A DNA stretch of 51,147 nt. It comes from Reinekea blandensis MED297. GTDB taxonomy: Bacteria; Pseudomonadota; Gammaproteobacteria; Pseudomonadales; Natronospirillaceae. Position numbers and translations under genes: made by a program. Below, piece after piece: positions 34,866 through 44,119 of this stretch. The DNA lies in NCBI RefSeq assembly GCF_000153185.1, contig NZ_CH724154.1, positions 330,214-381,360 on the forward strand, written 5' to 3'. Each line of letters begins with the position of its first letter. The first letter of the stretch is position 1. The notes beneath the pieces were generated by a model. It worked only from the letters and a program-made list of their open reading frames with translations, did no database searches and was not told where the DNA came from.

Positions 34866-37667
34866 TCAGTGCGCCTCTTCCCAGGAGGCGCCGGTATCGA
34901 CATCCACGATGAGCGGAACATCCAGATTGGCGCAGTGCTGCATACGGAATCGCACACCTTCGGTAAGCGCAGCGACATCGTCCTCGTGCACTTCGAACAC
35001 CAGTTCATCATGCACCTGCATGATCATCCTGGCGCGCAGTGAGCTGTTGCTCAGCCAGTTATCCACATCGACCATGGCCATCTTGATAATATCAGCGGCG
35101 GTTCCTTGCATCGGTGCATTAATCGCGGTGCGCTCTGCGGCCTTTCGTGCAATCTGATTGGACGACTGTATGCCGGGCAAATACAAACGACGTCCGAAGA
35201 CGGTTTCAACGTAACCAGACTCGGCCGCTTCGGCACGGGTTTCATCCATGTAGCGACGCACACCCGGATATCGCTCAAAATAAGCATCGACATAGGTTTT
35301 GGCTTCAGTACGGCTGATACCCAACTGACGAGCCAGGCCGAAGGCCGACATACCATAAATCAGGCCAAAGTTAATGGCTTTGGCTGAGCGTCGCTGCTCC
35401 GCACTGACCTGCTCTTCTTCAATGCCCATGACTTCTGCGGCAGTCGCGCGGTGAATATCTTTGCCCTCACGGAAGGCCTGAATGAGGTTCGCATCCTGAC
35501 TCAGGTGCGTCATGATGCGCAGTTCAATCTGTGAATAGTCGGCAGCGACAATCCGATACCCTTGCGGGGCCACAAAGGCTTTCCGTATGGAACGCCCTTC
35601 TTCAGAACGCACCGGAATGTTCTGCAGGTTCGGATCGTTTGAGTTTAAACGCCCGGTCTGCGCTCCGGTTTGGTTGTAGGTGGTGTGCAAACGCTGATCG
35701 CCATCGTGATCGATGGTCATCGTCGGTAAAGGGTCGGTATAGGTGCCCACCAGCTTACGTAGCCGCCGGGACTGCAAAATGAGGCGCGGTAACTCGTGCT
35801 CGGCCGCCAGTTCAGTCAGCACCTCTTCGTTGGTCGAAGGCGCACCACTGGCGGTTTTGGATTTAACCGGCAAGCCCATGCGTTCAAACAGCACGTCGGC
35901 CAGCTGTTTTGGAGAATCGAGGTTGAACTCGACTCCGGCCAGATCGTGCGCCTGTCGTTCAATGTCCTCGAGATCGCGCTTAAACCGGGTACTTAACTCA
36001 TGAACAAACTCAACATCCAGCTTCACGCCATTTTCTTCAATGGCCGCCAGTGTTTTCGACAACGGCCGTTCAATTTCCTGATAGACCCGGCTCAGCTGAC
36101 GACTGGCCAACCCCTGCTCCAGCCATTGACCTAAACGCAATACAAAATCGGCTCGCTCAGCCCACCACTGACCTATGTCGTCGGCCTTCACCGCTGACGG
36201 GCTCAGCTGACGCTTACCGGCCTTACCGAGGTAATCCTCGACGGTCTTCGGGGATTTTTGCAGGTACTGAATGACCAGGTTGTCGATGGACAGGTGCGAA
36301 AAATGAGCGCTCAGCGACTTATCCCGTTTTAAGGTACTGTCATACACAAACGCCATCACCTGAACGTCATTCAGCAGTCGTGATGGGCTGATGTTCAGTG
36401 CATTAAACCAGTGATAGTCGGCTTTGATGTCATAGCCGGTTTTCACAATGGCATGATCCTCAAACAACGGAATCAGCTTATTAAAGACTTCGGCTTCGTC
36501 CAACACCTTAGATTCTTCCGATTGAAAGACCAGATACCAGCCTCGACCAGGTTCCGTCGCCAAGGCCAGACCAACCCAGTTCGGTTCCAGATAATGACCT
36601 TTCACAAAGACCGGAAGATACGCCAGGCGTTGCGTTCGCTGAGCTTCCTGAACCAGTTCATCGACTCCGTCCTGAGTCGTAATCAACCGGTAGTCGGTCG
36701 ATTCGGGCTCGATCGACTCCGGTGTCTGTTCGGCCTGAACGGTTGGGGCTGACGTTTTGGTCTCTGATTTGGCCGGAGATGAGGCATCGTCACCGCTCAT
36801 TTCACGAACCCAGGTTCGAAACTCAAACCGCTTGAACAGCGCCAGCAATCGATCGTTATCAATCGGGTCCGGCTGGATATCGTTAATGGTGGTCTCCAGC
36901 TCAACATCGAGTTTGATCGTCGCCAACTCGTAACTCAGGTAAGCCTGTTCTTTATGCTGTTCCAGTTTGGCGGCCATGGTCTTGGCACCACGGAAGGTCA
37001 GATCTTTGACCTCATCAAGCCGACTGTAGATGTCGTCCAGGCCACCTAAGCCCTGAATCAGCGCCAGTGCGGTTTTTTCACCAACGCCAGGTACGCCGGG
37101 AATGTTATCGACCTTATCACCCATCAGGGCCAGATAATCGATCATTTTGTCCGGACCAAAGCCGTATTTCGTCTCGACGCCGGGCACATCCATGGTTTCA
37201 TTCTTCATGGTATTAATCAGCGTTACGTGCGGACTGACCAGTTGAGCCATGTCCTTATCACCGGTACTGATCACGCAATCCCGTCCGCAGCTGGTCGCCT
37301 GCGCCGCTAGTGTGCCAATGACGTCATCGGCCTCCACGCCCGGAATGCACAACAGCGGCAAGCCCATCGCACGGACACAGTCGTGAATCGGTTCGATCTG
37401 CTCACGCAGCTCTTCCGGCATGGGCGGACGATTGGCCTTGTATTGATCGTACATCTCGTTGCGAAAGGTGGGCCCTTTGGCGTCGAACACGACGGCCACC
37501 GGGCTGTCCGGGTACATCTTCAAGAGGTTGCGCAGCATCGATACCACGCCTTTGATGGCACCGGTCTGCAGACCTTCCGAGTTAGCCAGTGGCGGCAGGG
37601 CGTGAAAGGCCCGAAAAAGGTACGAGGACCCGTCGACCAGGACGACAGGGACTGAAGATTCGGCCAT
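34866..37667 (-). CDS. polA: DNA polymerase I with degenerate proofreading domain
   Basis: Repair and Okazaki-fragment polymerase of 933 residues. The 5' nuclease domain is intact (VDGSSYLFRAFHALPPL, GVEADDVIGTLA, STGDKDMAQLV, GDKVDNIPGVPGVGEKTA). The polymerase domain is intact (DYSQIELRIM, RRSAKAINFGLIYGMS, MQVHDELVFEV). Between them the 3'-5' exonuclease fold remains but its metal ligands are gone: the DTETDSL motif is replaced by LPVFVKGHYLEP, the NLKYD motif by YDIKADY, and the AAEDAD motif by WAERAD. Loss of proofreading is therefore predicted. A low-complexity linker (about 290-325) precedes the dead domain. The gene is beside thrB as in Pseudomonas, but a MITE-like element separates them. 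Confidence 0.96.
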   Translation of the reverse strand: MAESSVPVVLVDGSSYLFRAFHALPPLANSEGLQTGAIKGVVSMLRNLLKMYPDSPVAVVFDAKGPTFRNEMYDQYKANRPPMPEELREQIEPIHDCVRAMGLPLLCIPGVEADDVIGTLAAQATSCGRDCVISTGDKDMAQLVSPHVTLINTMKNETMDVPGVETKYGFGPDKMIDYLALMGDKVDNIPGVPGVGEKTALALIQGLGGLDDIYSRLDEVKDLTFRGAKTMAAKLEQHKEQAYLSYELATIKLDVELETTINDIQPDPIDNDRLLALFKRFEFRTWVREMSGDDASSPAKSETKTSAPTVQAEQTPESIEPESTDYRLITTQDGVDELVQEAQRTQRLAYLPVFVKGHYLEPNWVGLALATEPGRGWYLVFQSEESKVLDEAEVFNKLIPLFEDHAIVKTGYDIKADYHWFNALNISPSRLLNDVQVMAFVYDSTLKRDKSLSAHFSHLSIDNLVIQYLQKSPKTVEDYLGKAGKRQLSPSAVKADDIGQWWAERADFVLRLGQWLEQGLASRQLSRVYQEIERPLSKTLAAIEENGVKLDVEFVHELSTRFKRDLEDIERQAHDLAGVEFNLDSPKQLADVLFERMGLPVKSKTASGAPSTNEEVLTELAAEHELPRLILQSRRLRKLVGTYTDPLPTMTIDHDGDQRLHTTYNQTGAQTGRLNSNDPNLQNIPVRSEEGRSIRKAFVAPQGYRIVAADYSQIELRIMTHLSQDANLIQAFREGKDIHRATAAEVMGIEEEQVSAEQRRSAKAINFGLIYGMSAFGLARQLGISRTEAKTYVDAYFERYPGVRRYMDETRAEAAESGYVETVFGRRLYLPGIQSSNQIARKAAERTAINAPMQGTAADIIKMAMVDVDNWLSNSSLRARMIMQVHDELVFEVHEDDVAALTEGVRFRMQHCANLDVPLIVDVDTGASWEEAH

Positions 37668-38117
37668 ATACAGATTTCCAGACTAAAATTTAATGTCAAA
37701 AGGGCGCTAGTGTCCTGAGTCAGCAGTTCGCCTAGTTTCAGAGCTCATGGAAAGGTAGAGTATAAGGCGCACTTCGCAGGAAATATTGTGATCTTTTCAA
37801 GAAGCGCAACGCCGTAATCGGGCTTTCCATGAGCTCCCTGCGGGCGCGCCATTCAGGCCCTCTGGCGTCGTTCTGTCTCTTGCCAATGGAGCAACCATTA
37901 CCTTCGAGACACGCCTTGCCAGAGCACTTAAATGGCTCGCTGATAGCAGACGAACTGCTGACTCAGGGCACTAGTGTAACACGGGTTAACCCACAAGCTA
38001 GGCACGGATAGGCGCCTGCCGTAAGGCTTCGAACCGCGATTTAAACGCCTGTGTAGCCGCCGACGCCATTGCTATGAAATAATCAGCGCCCATTGAACGA
38101 ACTGCCAAGCAATATTT
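37668..38117. other. polA-thrB intergenic region
   Basis: This 450-bp gap between divergent polA and thrB consists mainly of the MITE-like element. The remaining 143 bp before thrB should carry the thrB promoter, but no clear box was assigned. The small DUF2782 gene found between polA and thrB in Pseudomonas was not found here. Confidence 0.55.
37707..37974. mobile_element. MITE-like element with terminal inverted repeats and CTAG target duplication
   Basis: The ends TGTCCTGAGTCAGCAGTTCG (37711-37730) and, on the other strand, TGCCCTGAGTCAGCAGTTCG (37970-37951) match at 19 of 20 bases, with further partial matching inward. Both are flanked by CTAG (37707-37710 and 37971-37974), which looks like a 4-bp target-site duplication. 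The 260-bp body has no coding capacity. A nested exact 14-bp inverted repeat (GAGCTCATGGAAAG at 37741-37754 against 37823-37836) can form an internal stem. The element is a non-autonomous transposon by structure; the parent transposase is not in the window. Confidence 0.7.
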
Positions 38118-39065
38118 ATGTCTGTCTATACCGAGCTGTCTGAACAGGATGTCATGCATTTACTGGCCGACTATGACCTGGGGGTCTATGTCCGTCATCA
38201 GGGCATCAGCGCGGGCGTTGAAAACACCAACTATTTTGTCTCCACCGATCAACATGAGCTGGTACTGACCGTCTTTGAAAAACACAGCGCGGACGAACTG
38301 CCGTTTTTTCTGCAGCTGGGTGAACATCTGCATGCCCGACACTGCAAGGTGCCACAACCATTCCGGGACCGGGATGGCCAGTTTCTGCAAATCGTCAAAG
38401 GTAAGCCGGCGGTTTTCATAGAGCGACTGACTGGACAACATGTACAGGCCTCACCCGCCTGTGCGCTGAAAATTGCCCAGGCCTTGGCGGACATTCACAA
38501 TGCCACGTTAAGCTTTCAAACCGATCAGCGGCATTCTCATAATCGCGGCTGGATAGAGCGGCAAGCGAGTCGTGTGCTGCCCTCACTGTCGGCGCCTGAC
38601 CAGCAGCTAATGAACGCGGCGCTGGCCATCATTCGCGCAATTCCCGACGATTTACCGGAAGGCGTGATTCATGCGGACCTGTTTCATGACAACGCCCTCT
38701 TTGATGGTAATGAGGTTGCCGGCATCATTGATTGGTACTTTGCCGGGCGGGACAGCTATGCTTTAGACATTGCCATTACCATGAATGACTGGTGTTTAGA
38801 CACGCAGCATCAGGTCGATCCGGAGCAATGTGCAGCCTTTATCGAGAGGTATCATCAGCGTCGATCCCTGAGCAGTGCGGAACGTAATGCCCTGCCAAAA
38901 CTGCAGGTTCAGTCTGCACTGCGCTTCTGGATCAGTCGGCTGCTGGCACAGGCTGAACACGGCGAGTCAAACGACAGCATCACGGTTAAAGACCCCATCC
39001 CGATGCGCGAGCAATGTCGGCAACTGTTGACCCGGGTTCGCGAACCAGGTAACGAACATAGATGA
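38118..39065 (+). CDS. thrB: Homoserine kinase (ThrB2, aminoglycoside-phosphotransferase fold)
   Basis: Kinase of 315 residues that phosphorylates homoserine in threonine synthesis. It belongs to the APH/choline-kinase fold rather than the GHMP fold. Seen: the N-terminal GISAGVENTNYFVST nucleotide loop, the catalytic loop VIHADLFHDNALFDG (Asp and Asn of the HxDxxxxN pattern), and the metal-binding IIDWYFAGRD. The location next to polA matches Pseudomonas thrB. The end lies 52 bp before ppnN. Confidence 0.92.
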   Translation: MSVYTELSEQDVMHLLADYDLGVYVRHQGISAGVENTNYFVSTDQHELVLTVFEKHSADELPFFLQLGEHLHARHCKVPQPFRDRDGQFLQIVKGKPAVFIERLTGQHVQASPACALKIAQALADIHNATLSFQTDQRHSHNRGWIERQASRVLPSLSAPDQQLMNAALAIIRAIPDDLPEGVIHADLFHDNALFDGNEVAGIIDWYFAGRDSYALDIAITMNDWCLDTQHQVDPEQCAAFIERYHQRRSLSSAERNALPKLQVQSALRFWISRLLAQAEHGESNDSITVKDPIPMREQCRQLLTRVREPGNEHR

Positions 39066-39117
39066 CCACTGTATTGCCCTTACCGGGTGAACACAGCGGC
39101 AACAATAAGAGAAAATT

Positions 39118-40488
39118 ATGCAATCACATCCAACGATCAACGCATCGATCACTCCCATCGGTTCTTTGGAGGTGCTCTCCCAAACCGAGGTCGCCAAACT
39201 GAAAGAGGCCGGTGAAAACGGCCTGTATGAACTGTTCCGGCGTTGTGTTCTGGCCATCCTGAATACGGGATCGGACAGCGACAATGCCAAAACCATTCTG
39301 GAGGCTTACCCAGACTTTAAGATCGACATCGTGCAGCAGGACCGGGGCATTCGGCTGAATCTCTACAATGCACCGGCCGATGCGTTCGTCGATGGCGAAA
39401 TGATCACTTCCACCCGCGAAATGGTCTTCGCCGCCTTGCGCGATATTGTCTATGCCGAAAGTGAGCGCGAAAGCCCGCTCATCGACCTGAACAGCGGCTC
39501 GGACATCACCGACTACGTGTTCCACTTTCTGCGCAACGCACGCATGATGTGTCCGGGTGAAGAACCGCGCATCGTCGTCTGCTGGGGTGGGCATTCGATT
39601 AATAAAATAGAGTACAAGTACACCAAAGAGGTCGGCCACGAGCTGGGGTACCGCGGTCTGGATGTCTGTACCGGGTGCGGCCCCGGTGCCATGAAAGGCC
39701 CGATGAAAGGCGCGACTATCGCTCATGCCAAGCAGCGCATTCTGAATGCGCGTTATATCGGTTTAACCGAGCCGGGCATCATTGCGGCCGAAGCCCCGAA
39801 CCCCATTGTTAATGAACTGGCCATTCTCCCAGACATTGAGAAACGACTTGAAGCCTTTGTCCGTCTCGGACACGGCATCATTATCTTCCCCGGTGGCGCT
39901 GGTACCGCGGAAGAACTGCTTTATCTGCTCGGCATCCTGCTCCACCCAGCCAACCGCGACATTCCGTTCCCTCTGATTCTCACCGGTCCGGCGGAATCGG
40001 CTGATTACTTTAAACAACTGCATGAGTTTATTGCCCGAACCCTGGGCTTCGAAGCCCAGCAGAAATACAAGATCATTGTCGATGATTTCACTGCAGCCGC
40101 GCGTGAAATGGCGCTGGGCATGAAAAAAGTCACCGAGTATCGCAAAGCGACCAACGATGCCTTTCACTTTAACTGGCAGTTGACCATTGATGAGCACTAT
40201 CAGCATCCATTCGATGCGACTCACGACAACATGAGTCAGTTGCAGCTCAGCAAAGACATGCCGGTTCACGAACTGGCCGCTAACTTGCGGCGCGCGTTCA
40301 GCGGCATCGTGGCCGGGAACGTCAAGGAGCAAGGCTTAGTCGCCATTGAAAAACACGGGCCCTTCGAGATCCACGGTGACAACGAGATCATGGAACCACT
40401 GGATGAACTCTTGAATGCCTTCGTCAGCCAAGGTCGTATGAAGCTGCCGGGCAGCGAATATGTACCCTGCTATCGGGTCGTGCGCTGA
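39118..40488 (+). CDS. ppnN: Nucleotide 5'-monophosphate nucleosidase PpnN (YgdH)
   Basis: LOG-fold enzyme of 456 residues, almost the same length as E. coli PpnN, that cleaves purine and pyrimidine nucleoside monophosphates to base and ribose 5-phosphate and is known to be stimulated by (p)ppGpp. It carries the N-terminal regulatory domain (SLEVLSQTEVAKLKEAG), the VCTGCGPGAMKGPMKGA motif, the FPGGAGTAEELLYLLGIL catalytic motif and the C-terminal domain with HGPFEIHGDNEIMEP. GAGAAAA precedes the ATG weakly. Confidence 0.95.
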   Translation: MQSHPTINASITPIGSLEVLSQTEVAKLKEAGENGLYELFRRCVLAILNTGSDSDNAKTILEAYPDFKIDIVQQDRGIRLNLYNAPADAFVDGEMITSTREMVFAALRDIVYAESERESPLIDLNSGSDITDYVFHFLRNARMMCPGEEPRIVVCWGGHSINKIEYKYTKEVGHELGYRGLDVCTGCGPGAMKGPMKGATIAHAKQRILNARYIGLTEPGIIAAEAPNPIVNELAILPDIEKRLEAFVRLGHGIIIFPGGAGTAEELLYLLGILLHPANRDIPFPLILTGPAESADYFKQLHEFIARTLGFEAQQKYKIIVDDFTAAAREMALGMKKVTEYRKATNDAFHFNWQLTIDEHYQHPFDATHDNMSQLQLSKDMPVHELAANLRRAFSGIVAGNVKEQGLVAIEKHGPFEIHGDNEIMEPLDELLNAFVSQGRMKLPGSEYVPCYRVVR

Positions 40489-40519
40489 TCAGCGCGTTGA
40501 CTAAAATAGGAGCAACCTG

Positions 40520-41554
40520 ATGCGGTGGCGATTGATACTGGTGATTGCAGGCATAGCCCTGAGCATCCTGCTGACGCACTGGCCGGACAGCGCAGCGGCC
40601 TTCCTTGAGGCTGTCTACGGAGAAACACTTTACCCCCTTATTCAGTCTGGTATGCGACATTTACCGCAGCCACGTGGGTTTGCCCTGGCCGATACGCTGT
40701 GGGTTGCAGTTCCCTTGTTGTTTTTATTACGGATGTTGTGGTTGTGGCGCGCCAACCTGATCCGCCGGCTACCGACGATGGTTTTGGAAACATTACTGTG
40801 GGGTGTATCGCTGTATCTGCTGATGATGATCACTTGGGGGATGAACTATCATCGCCCAACCCTTTACAGCCAACTGCAAGAACGCGGCTTCAACACCCGA
40901 CTGGTCGACGGTCACTGGGCGTTCGCACTCGAGCAGACCCGGCAAACGCTGAACCAACTCCCAGATTCCACCGATTTGTGCGCTTTGGAAGACCTGTTTT
41001 CACCCGCGCGCCCATCCGCATTTCTGCATTCGGCTATGGCCGCGGCCGATTTAACGCCACCACCAAACCGAAACATCAGCTTTTCTGCCTGGTCAGCCAT
41101 CTACACCCGCCTCAGCATCGGGGGCGTCTATGTTCCCTTTACCGGCGAGCCGACGGTCAACCGAAACATCTTCCCTGCGGCCAAACCCATGGTGATGACG
41201 CATGAGTTGGCCCATTGGGCCGGTTACGCACACGAGTACGATGCAGACATTCTGGCGTACTGGTCCTTGTGGCAGGCACCCGACCCCGTTTGGCAAGCGT
41301 CAGCCTGGTTACTGTGGTGGACAGACATTCGAGCCCCTGAATCCGTACGATCACAATGGCCGGAGGCACTCCGAGAGACCCTTGTCTGTTATCAGGAGTA
41401 TCTGAGAGCCCAGCCACGCTGGGACATTCAGGACGCACTGTGGACCGTTTATGAAAAAAACCTCAACAATCAGGGCGTACAGGGCGGCATGGCCAGTTAT
41501 CAACTTGGCGAAGCACTGGCGCTGATCACTTATCAAGACTGGCTGAGTCAATAA
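40520..41554 (+). CDS. DUF3810 membrane protein with zinc-protease-like HELAH motif
   Basis: Protein of 344 residues with three N-terminal membrane helices (about 5-20, 58-73, 87-106) and a large extracytoplasmic domain. The motif THELAHWAGYAHEYDADILAYW (His228, Glu229, His232, with a downstream Glu-x-Asp) matches HExxH metalloproteases. The WGMNYHRPTLYSQL segment after the third helix is typical of DUF3810. AGGAG lies about 6 nt before the ATG. It is 31 nt after ppnN and may be cotranscribed. Substrate and role are unknown. Confidence 0.85.
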   Translation: MRWRLILVIAGIALSILLTHWPDSAAAFLEAVYGETLYPLIQSGMRHLPQPRGFALADTLWVAVPLLFLLRMLWLWRANLIRRLPTMVLETLLWGVSLYLLMMITWGMNYHRPTLYSQLQERGFNTRLVDGHWAFALEQTRQTLNQLPDSTDLCALEDLFSPARPSAFLHSAMAAADLTPPPNRNISFSAWSAIYTRLSIGGVYVPFTGEPTVNRNIFPAAKPMVMTHELAHWAGYAHEYDADILAYWSLWQAPDPVWQASAWLLWWTDIRAPESVRSQWPEALRETLVCYQEYLRAQPRWDIQDALWTVYEKNLNNQGVQGGMASYQLGEALALITYQDWLSQ

Positions 41555-41693
41555 GCGTCAGAAAGACACGACAAACCTAACAAATACGCGGCAAAAATCC
41601 GACGCAACTGAATCGTTTAAGCACAATTTTTAAACAGCACCTCTAAATCGTCTATTCTACCATTGCGGCCTTTAAACTCTGGTGGAGACCTTC

Positions 41694-42161
41694 ATGAAAC
41701 GCCCTTTAATTGTATTGGTATTGCTCTCAACTCTGCTGACAAGCCCTGTGTTTGCCAGCGATGCCATCGTGCTGACGATCAAAGGTAATAATCAGGTCAC
41801 CGAGTTGACGATGAATGACCTGTTGCAGACGAGTCAAGAATCAATCACTACTGCAACCCCGTTTTTTGAAGGTGAAATGACATTTCAGGGGCCAGCGCTG
41901 AAAACCTTACTCAATCAGTACGGTTACGACTATGCTCAGATCACACTGACCGCGCTGAACGACTATTCAGTCACCACCGATAAGGGTGAACTGACCAACC
42001 TCGACCCCATCCTTGCCATTCGACAAAACGCGCAACCGATGTCTGTCAGGGACAAAGGCCCGATTTGGGTCATGTTGCCACTGACCGAACAACCTGAACT
42101 CAACACGCCACAGTATCATCGGTTAATGGTTTGGCAGCTTAACCGGATCACGTTGGAATAA
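41694..42161 (+). CDS. Secreted oxidoreductase-molybdopterin-fold protein without cofactor cysteine
   Basis: Exported protein of 155 residues with a signal peptide (MKRPLIVLVLLSTLLTSPVFA, cleavage near 20-22). The mature part has the small SUOX/YedY-like fold pattern: MNDLLQ, FEGEMTFQGPALKTLLNQYG and the conserved ITLTALNDYSVTT. It contains no cysteine at all, so the molybdenum-ligating residue is missing and the fold is likely a ligand-binding or signalling module. The ATG at 41694 has GGAG six nucleotides upstream; a GTG four codons earlier is the alternative. It is 17 nt upstream of the EAL gene and probably acts with its periplasmic domain. Confidence 0.75.
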   Translation: MKRPLIVLVLLSTLLTSPVFASDAIVLTIKGNNQVTELTMNDLLQTSQESITTATPFFEGEMTFQGPALKTLLNQYGYDYAQITLTALNDYSVTTDKGELTNLDPILAIRQNAQPMSVRDKGPIWVMLPLTEQPELNTPQYHRLMVWQLNRITLE

Positions 42162-42178
42162 CCTCGGATCTCAGCATT

Positions 42179-44119
42179 TTGAGAAAAGTGTCACTAACCC
42201 TGCAAAACCTGTTCAGCTCCCGCCTGGCGATCGGAGTACTGGTGGCTGTACTGGGCGCCATGCTGGTTGGAAGCATTCAAGGAGTACTCAGTGATCGACA
42301 ACTGAGCCGAATATCGATGAGTGATCTGCGCATCGCTACCTGGAACCTGACGCGTTTCGATCAGGAGGCATCCGCCTTCGATCTCGCACTACAGTTAAGA
42401 GCCAACAACGCGGGCTCGCCCGATGAGGTGATCCTGCGCTATGACATACTCTGGAGCCGCTTTCAGTATCTGAGTGTGGGCCGAGAGTCCTTAACCACAC
42501 GACTGCATGAAGACAACCATGACCGTATCCAATCTCTGTTCCTGCGCTATCAGGCACTGGAACCGCTGGTCTTCTCAAATGCACAAAGCCTTGATCTCGA
42601 CCCGTTACTTGTAGAATGGTCAAACATCCGACAGGACATCAAACAGATTCTGATCGATAACTTTGTCGGCGGTGACAGCAGCGCGTTAATGCAGGAAATC
42701 GATACGTCACGTATACGCCTTGCCAATTTTCGCATGATCATCGTTGGCGTGTTGGCCATCACCATTACTTACATGCTGATGATGCTTTTTTACTTGCGAC
42801 GACAGAATCGCTTCGATCGACTGACCGGCTTACCCAATCAGAACTATCTCAATGATGAACGTACCATACGCCCAGGCACGCACGTTATTGCCTGTCAGAT
42901 TCTAAATTACCGTGCGCTACAGTCCGAGCTATCGCCCAGTGACACCGACATCCTGACGCAGACCGTTGGCAAGCGATTGACTAAAGTTCTGACGCCCGGC
43001 GATCAATTAATCGCGATCAGTCAGGATGAATTTATGATCGTGTCCGATGGACAGGCTCTGCGAACGACCGATGACTGGCAGCTCTTACTTTCGCAAGCCT
43101 ATGCCTTTACCTGGTCTTATAAAGACTCTCAGTTTCCGATTCGTCTGGCGATTGGTATTGATGAACCCTCAGATCAAAGTTCGGCCTGGCGACACCGCTA
43201 TCAAAAAGCATTGTTGGCCAAACAACGTGCCGTCGAAAAACGACAGCCGGTTATCGTTCACACTGACACCTTGTCTGATGCTCATCGACAGGAAAAAGCC
43301 GTTCTGAACAGTCTGATCCAGTTGTTCCAGGGCAAACCGTCCGATGTCGCGTTATCCTGTCATTATCAACCCATCGCCTCCATCAGCAATCCAAAGAAAA
43401 TCGTTGCAGCCGAAGTCTTGATGCGTGTAAAACACAAAACGTTCGGTCCGATTGCCCCCAACAAGGTCGTGGATTTATGTGAACGAAACGGTCTGGCCAT
43501 TAAACTGAGCCACTGGCTGTACCGCACGATTGCGGACGAGTGTGCGCCCCTATATCAGGAAAACCGATACCAGGGTAAATTGACTATTAATATGTCTCCA
43601 TCGCTGCTGCGGCCGACACTCATCGACGACATTCATCAGTATTTGGTGAAGCCGGGCATTCCTGCGACCGCTATCTGCCTTGAGATCACAGAAGACAATG
43701 CGGCGCTGCAGATTGAGCAGGTGAATGCTCTGATCAGCGAACTGCAAAACGAAGGCATCTGCTTCGCGCTCGATGACTTCGGTACGGGTCATTCATCCCT
43801 TGAGTACATTCGGGATCTTAAAATCGACCGGCTCAAAATTGACCGCAGTTTTGTGACCGGTATTGATACCAATCCGAGAAACTACGACTTCATGGCCTCG
43901 ATGGTCAAACTCACTCATCTATTGAACATGGATATCATCATTGAGGGCGTTGAAACCTTGGAACAATGGCAGGCGCTAAGCAGCATGGGCGATGTGTTTG
44001 TTCAGGGTTATTTCTTGCACCGGCCCATGCCCTTCGCAGATCTGGATCGTTTGTTAAGTCAAACCGATTCACAGTCGTCATTGCCCTCATTGGAAAATGT
44101 TCGTCAATCCAGGTTATAA
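42179..44119 (+). CDS. Membrane GGDEF(degenerate)-EAL c-di-GMP phosphodiesterase
   Basis: Protein of 646 residues with TM1 (about 17-36), a periplasmic helical sensor region to about 183, TM2 (about 184-206), a GGDEF-fold domain and an EAL domain. The cyclase signature is lost (SQDEF near 281-285). The EAL motif reads EVL (near 411), but the other catalytic residues remain: NMSPSLL, LEITED, LDDFGTGHSS, DRLKIDRSF, IIEGVET and QGYFLHRP. Phosphodiesterase activity is therefore expected. The start codon appears to be TTG (42179) with no strong ribosome site, so coupling to the upstream secreted-protein gene is likely. The 3' end overlaps a convergent gene by 16 bp. Confidence 0.88.
   Translation: MRKVSLTLQNLFSSRLAIGVLVAVLGAMLVGSIQGVLSDRQLSRISMSDLRIATWNLTRFDQEASAFDLALQLRANNAGSPDEVILRYDILWSRFQYLSVGRESLTTRLHEDNHDRIQSLFLRYQALEPLVFSNAQSLDLDPLLVEWSNIRQDIKQILIDNFVGGDSSALMQEIDTSRIRLANFRMIIVGVLAITITYMLMMLFYLRRQNRFDRLTGLPNQNYLNDERTIRPGTHVIACQILNYRALQSELSPSDTDILTQTVGKRLTKVLTPGDQLIAISQDEFMIVSDGQALRTTDDWQLLLSQAYAFTWSYKDSQFPIRLAIGIDEPSDQSSAWRHRYQKALLAKQRAVEKRQPVIVHTDTLSDAHRQEKAVLNSLIQLFQGKPSDVALSCHYQPIASISNPKKIVAAEVLMRVKHKTFGPIAPNKVVDLCERNGLAIKLSHWLYRTIADECAPLYQENRYQGKLTINMSPSLLRPTLIDDIHQYLVKPGIPATAICLEITEDNAALQIEQVNALISELQNEGICFALDDFGTGHSSLEYIRDLKIDRLKIDRSFVTGIDTNPRNYDFMASMVKLTHLLNMDIIIEGVETLEQWQALSSMGDVFVQGYFLHRPMPFADLDRLLSQTDSQSSLPSLENVRQSRL

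Noticed and set aside
37829-38011. 60-residue plus-strand ORF
   Set aside because: It lies mostly within the MITE-like element and runs across its terminal repeat; no protein-like features.
41555-41693. Promoter with TATTCT-like -10 before the secreted-protein gene
   Set aside because: The -35 element is poor and the spacing uncertain, so no separate feature is called.
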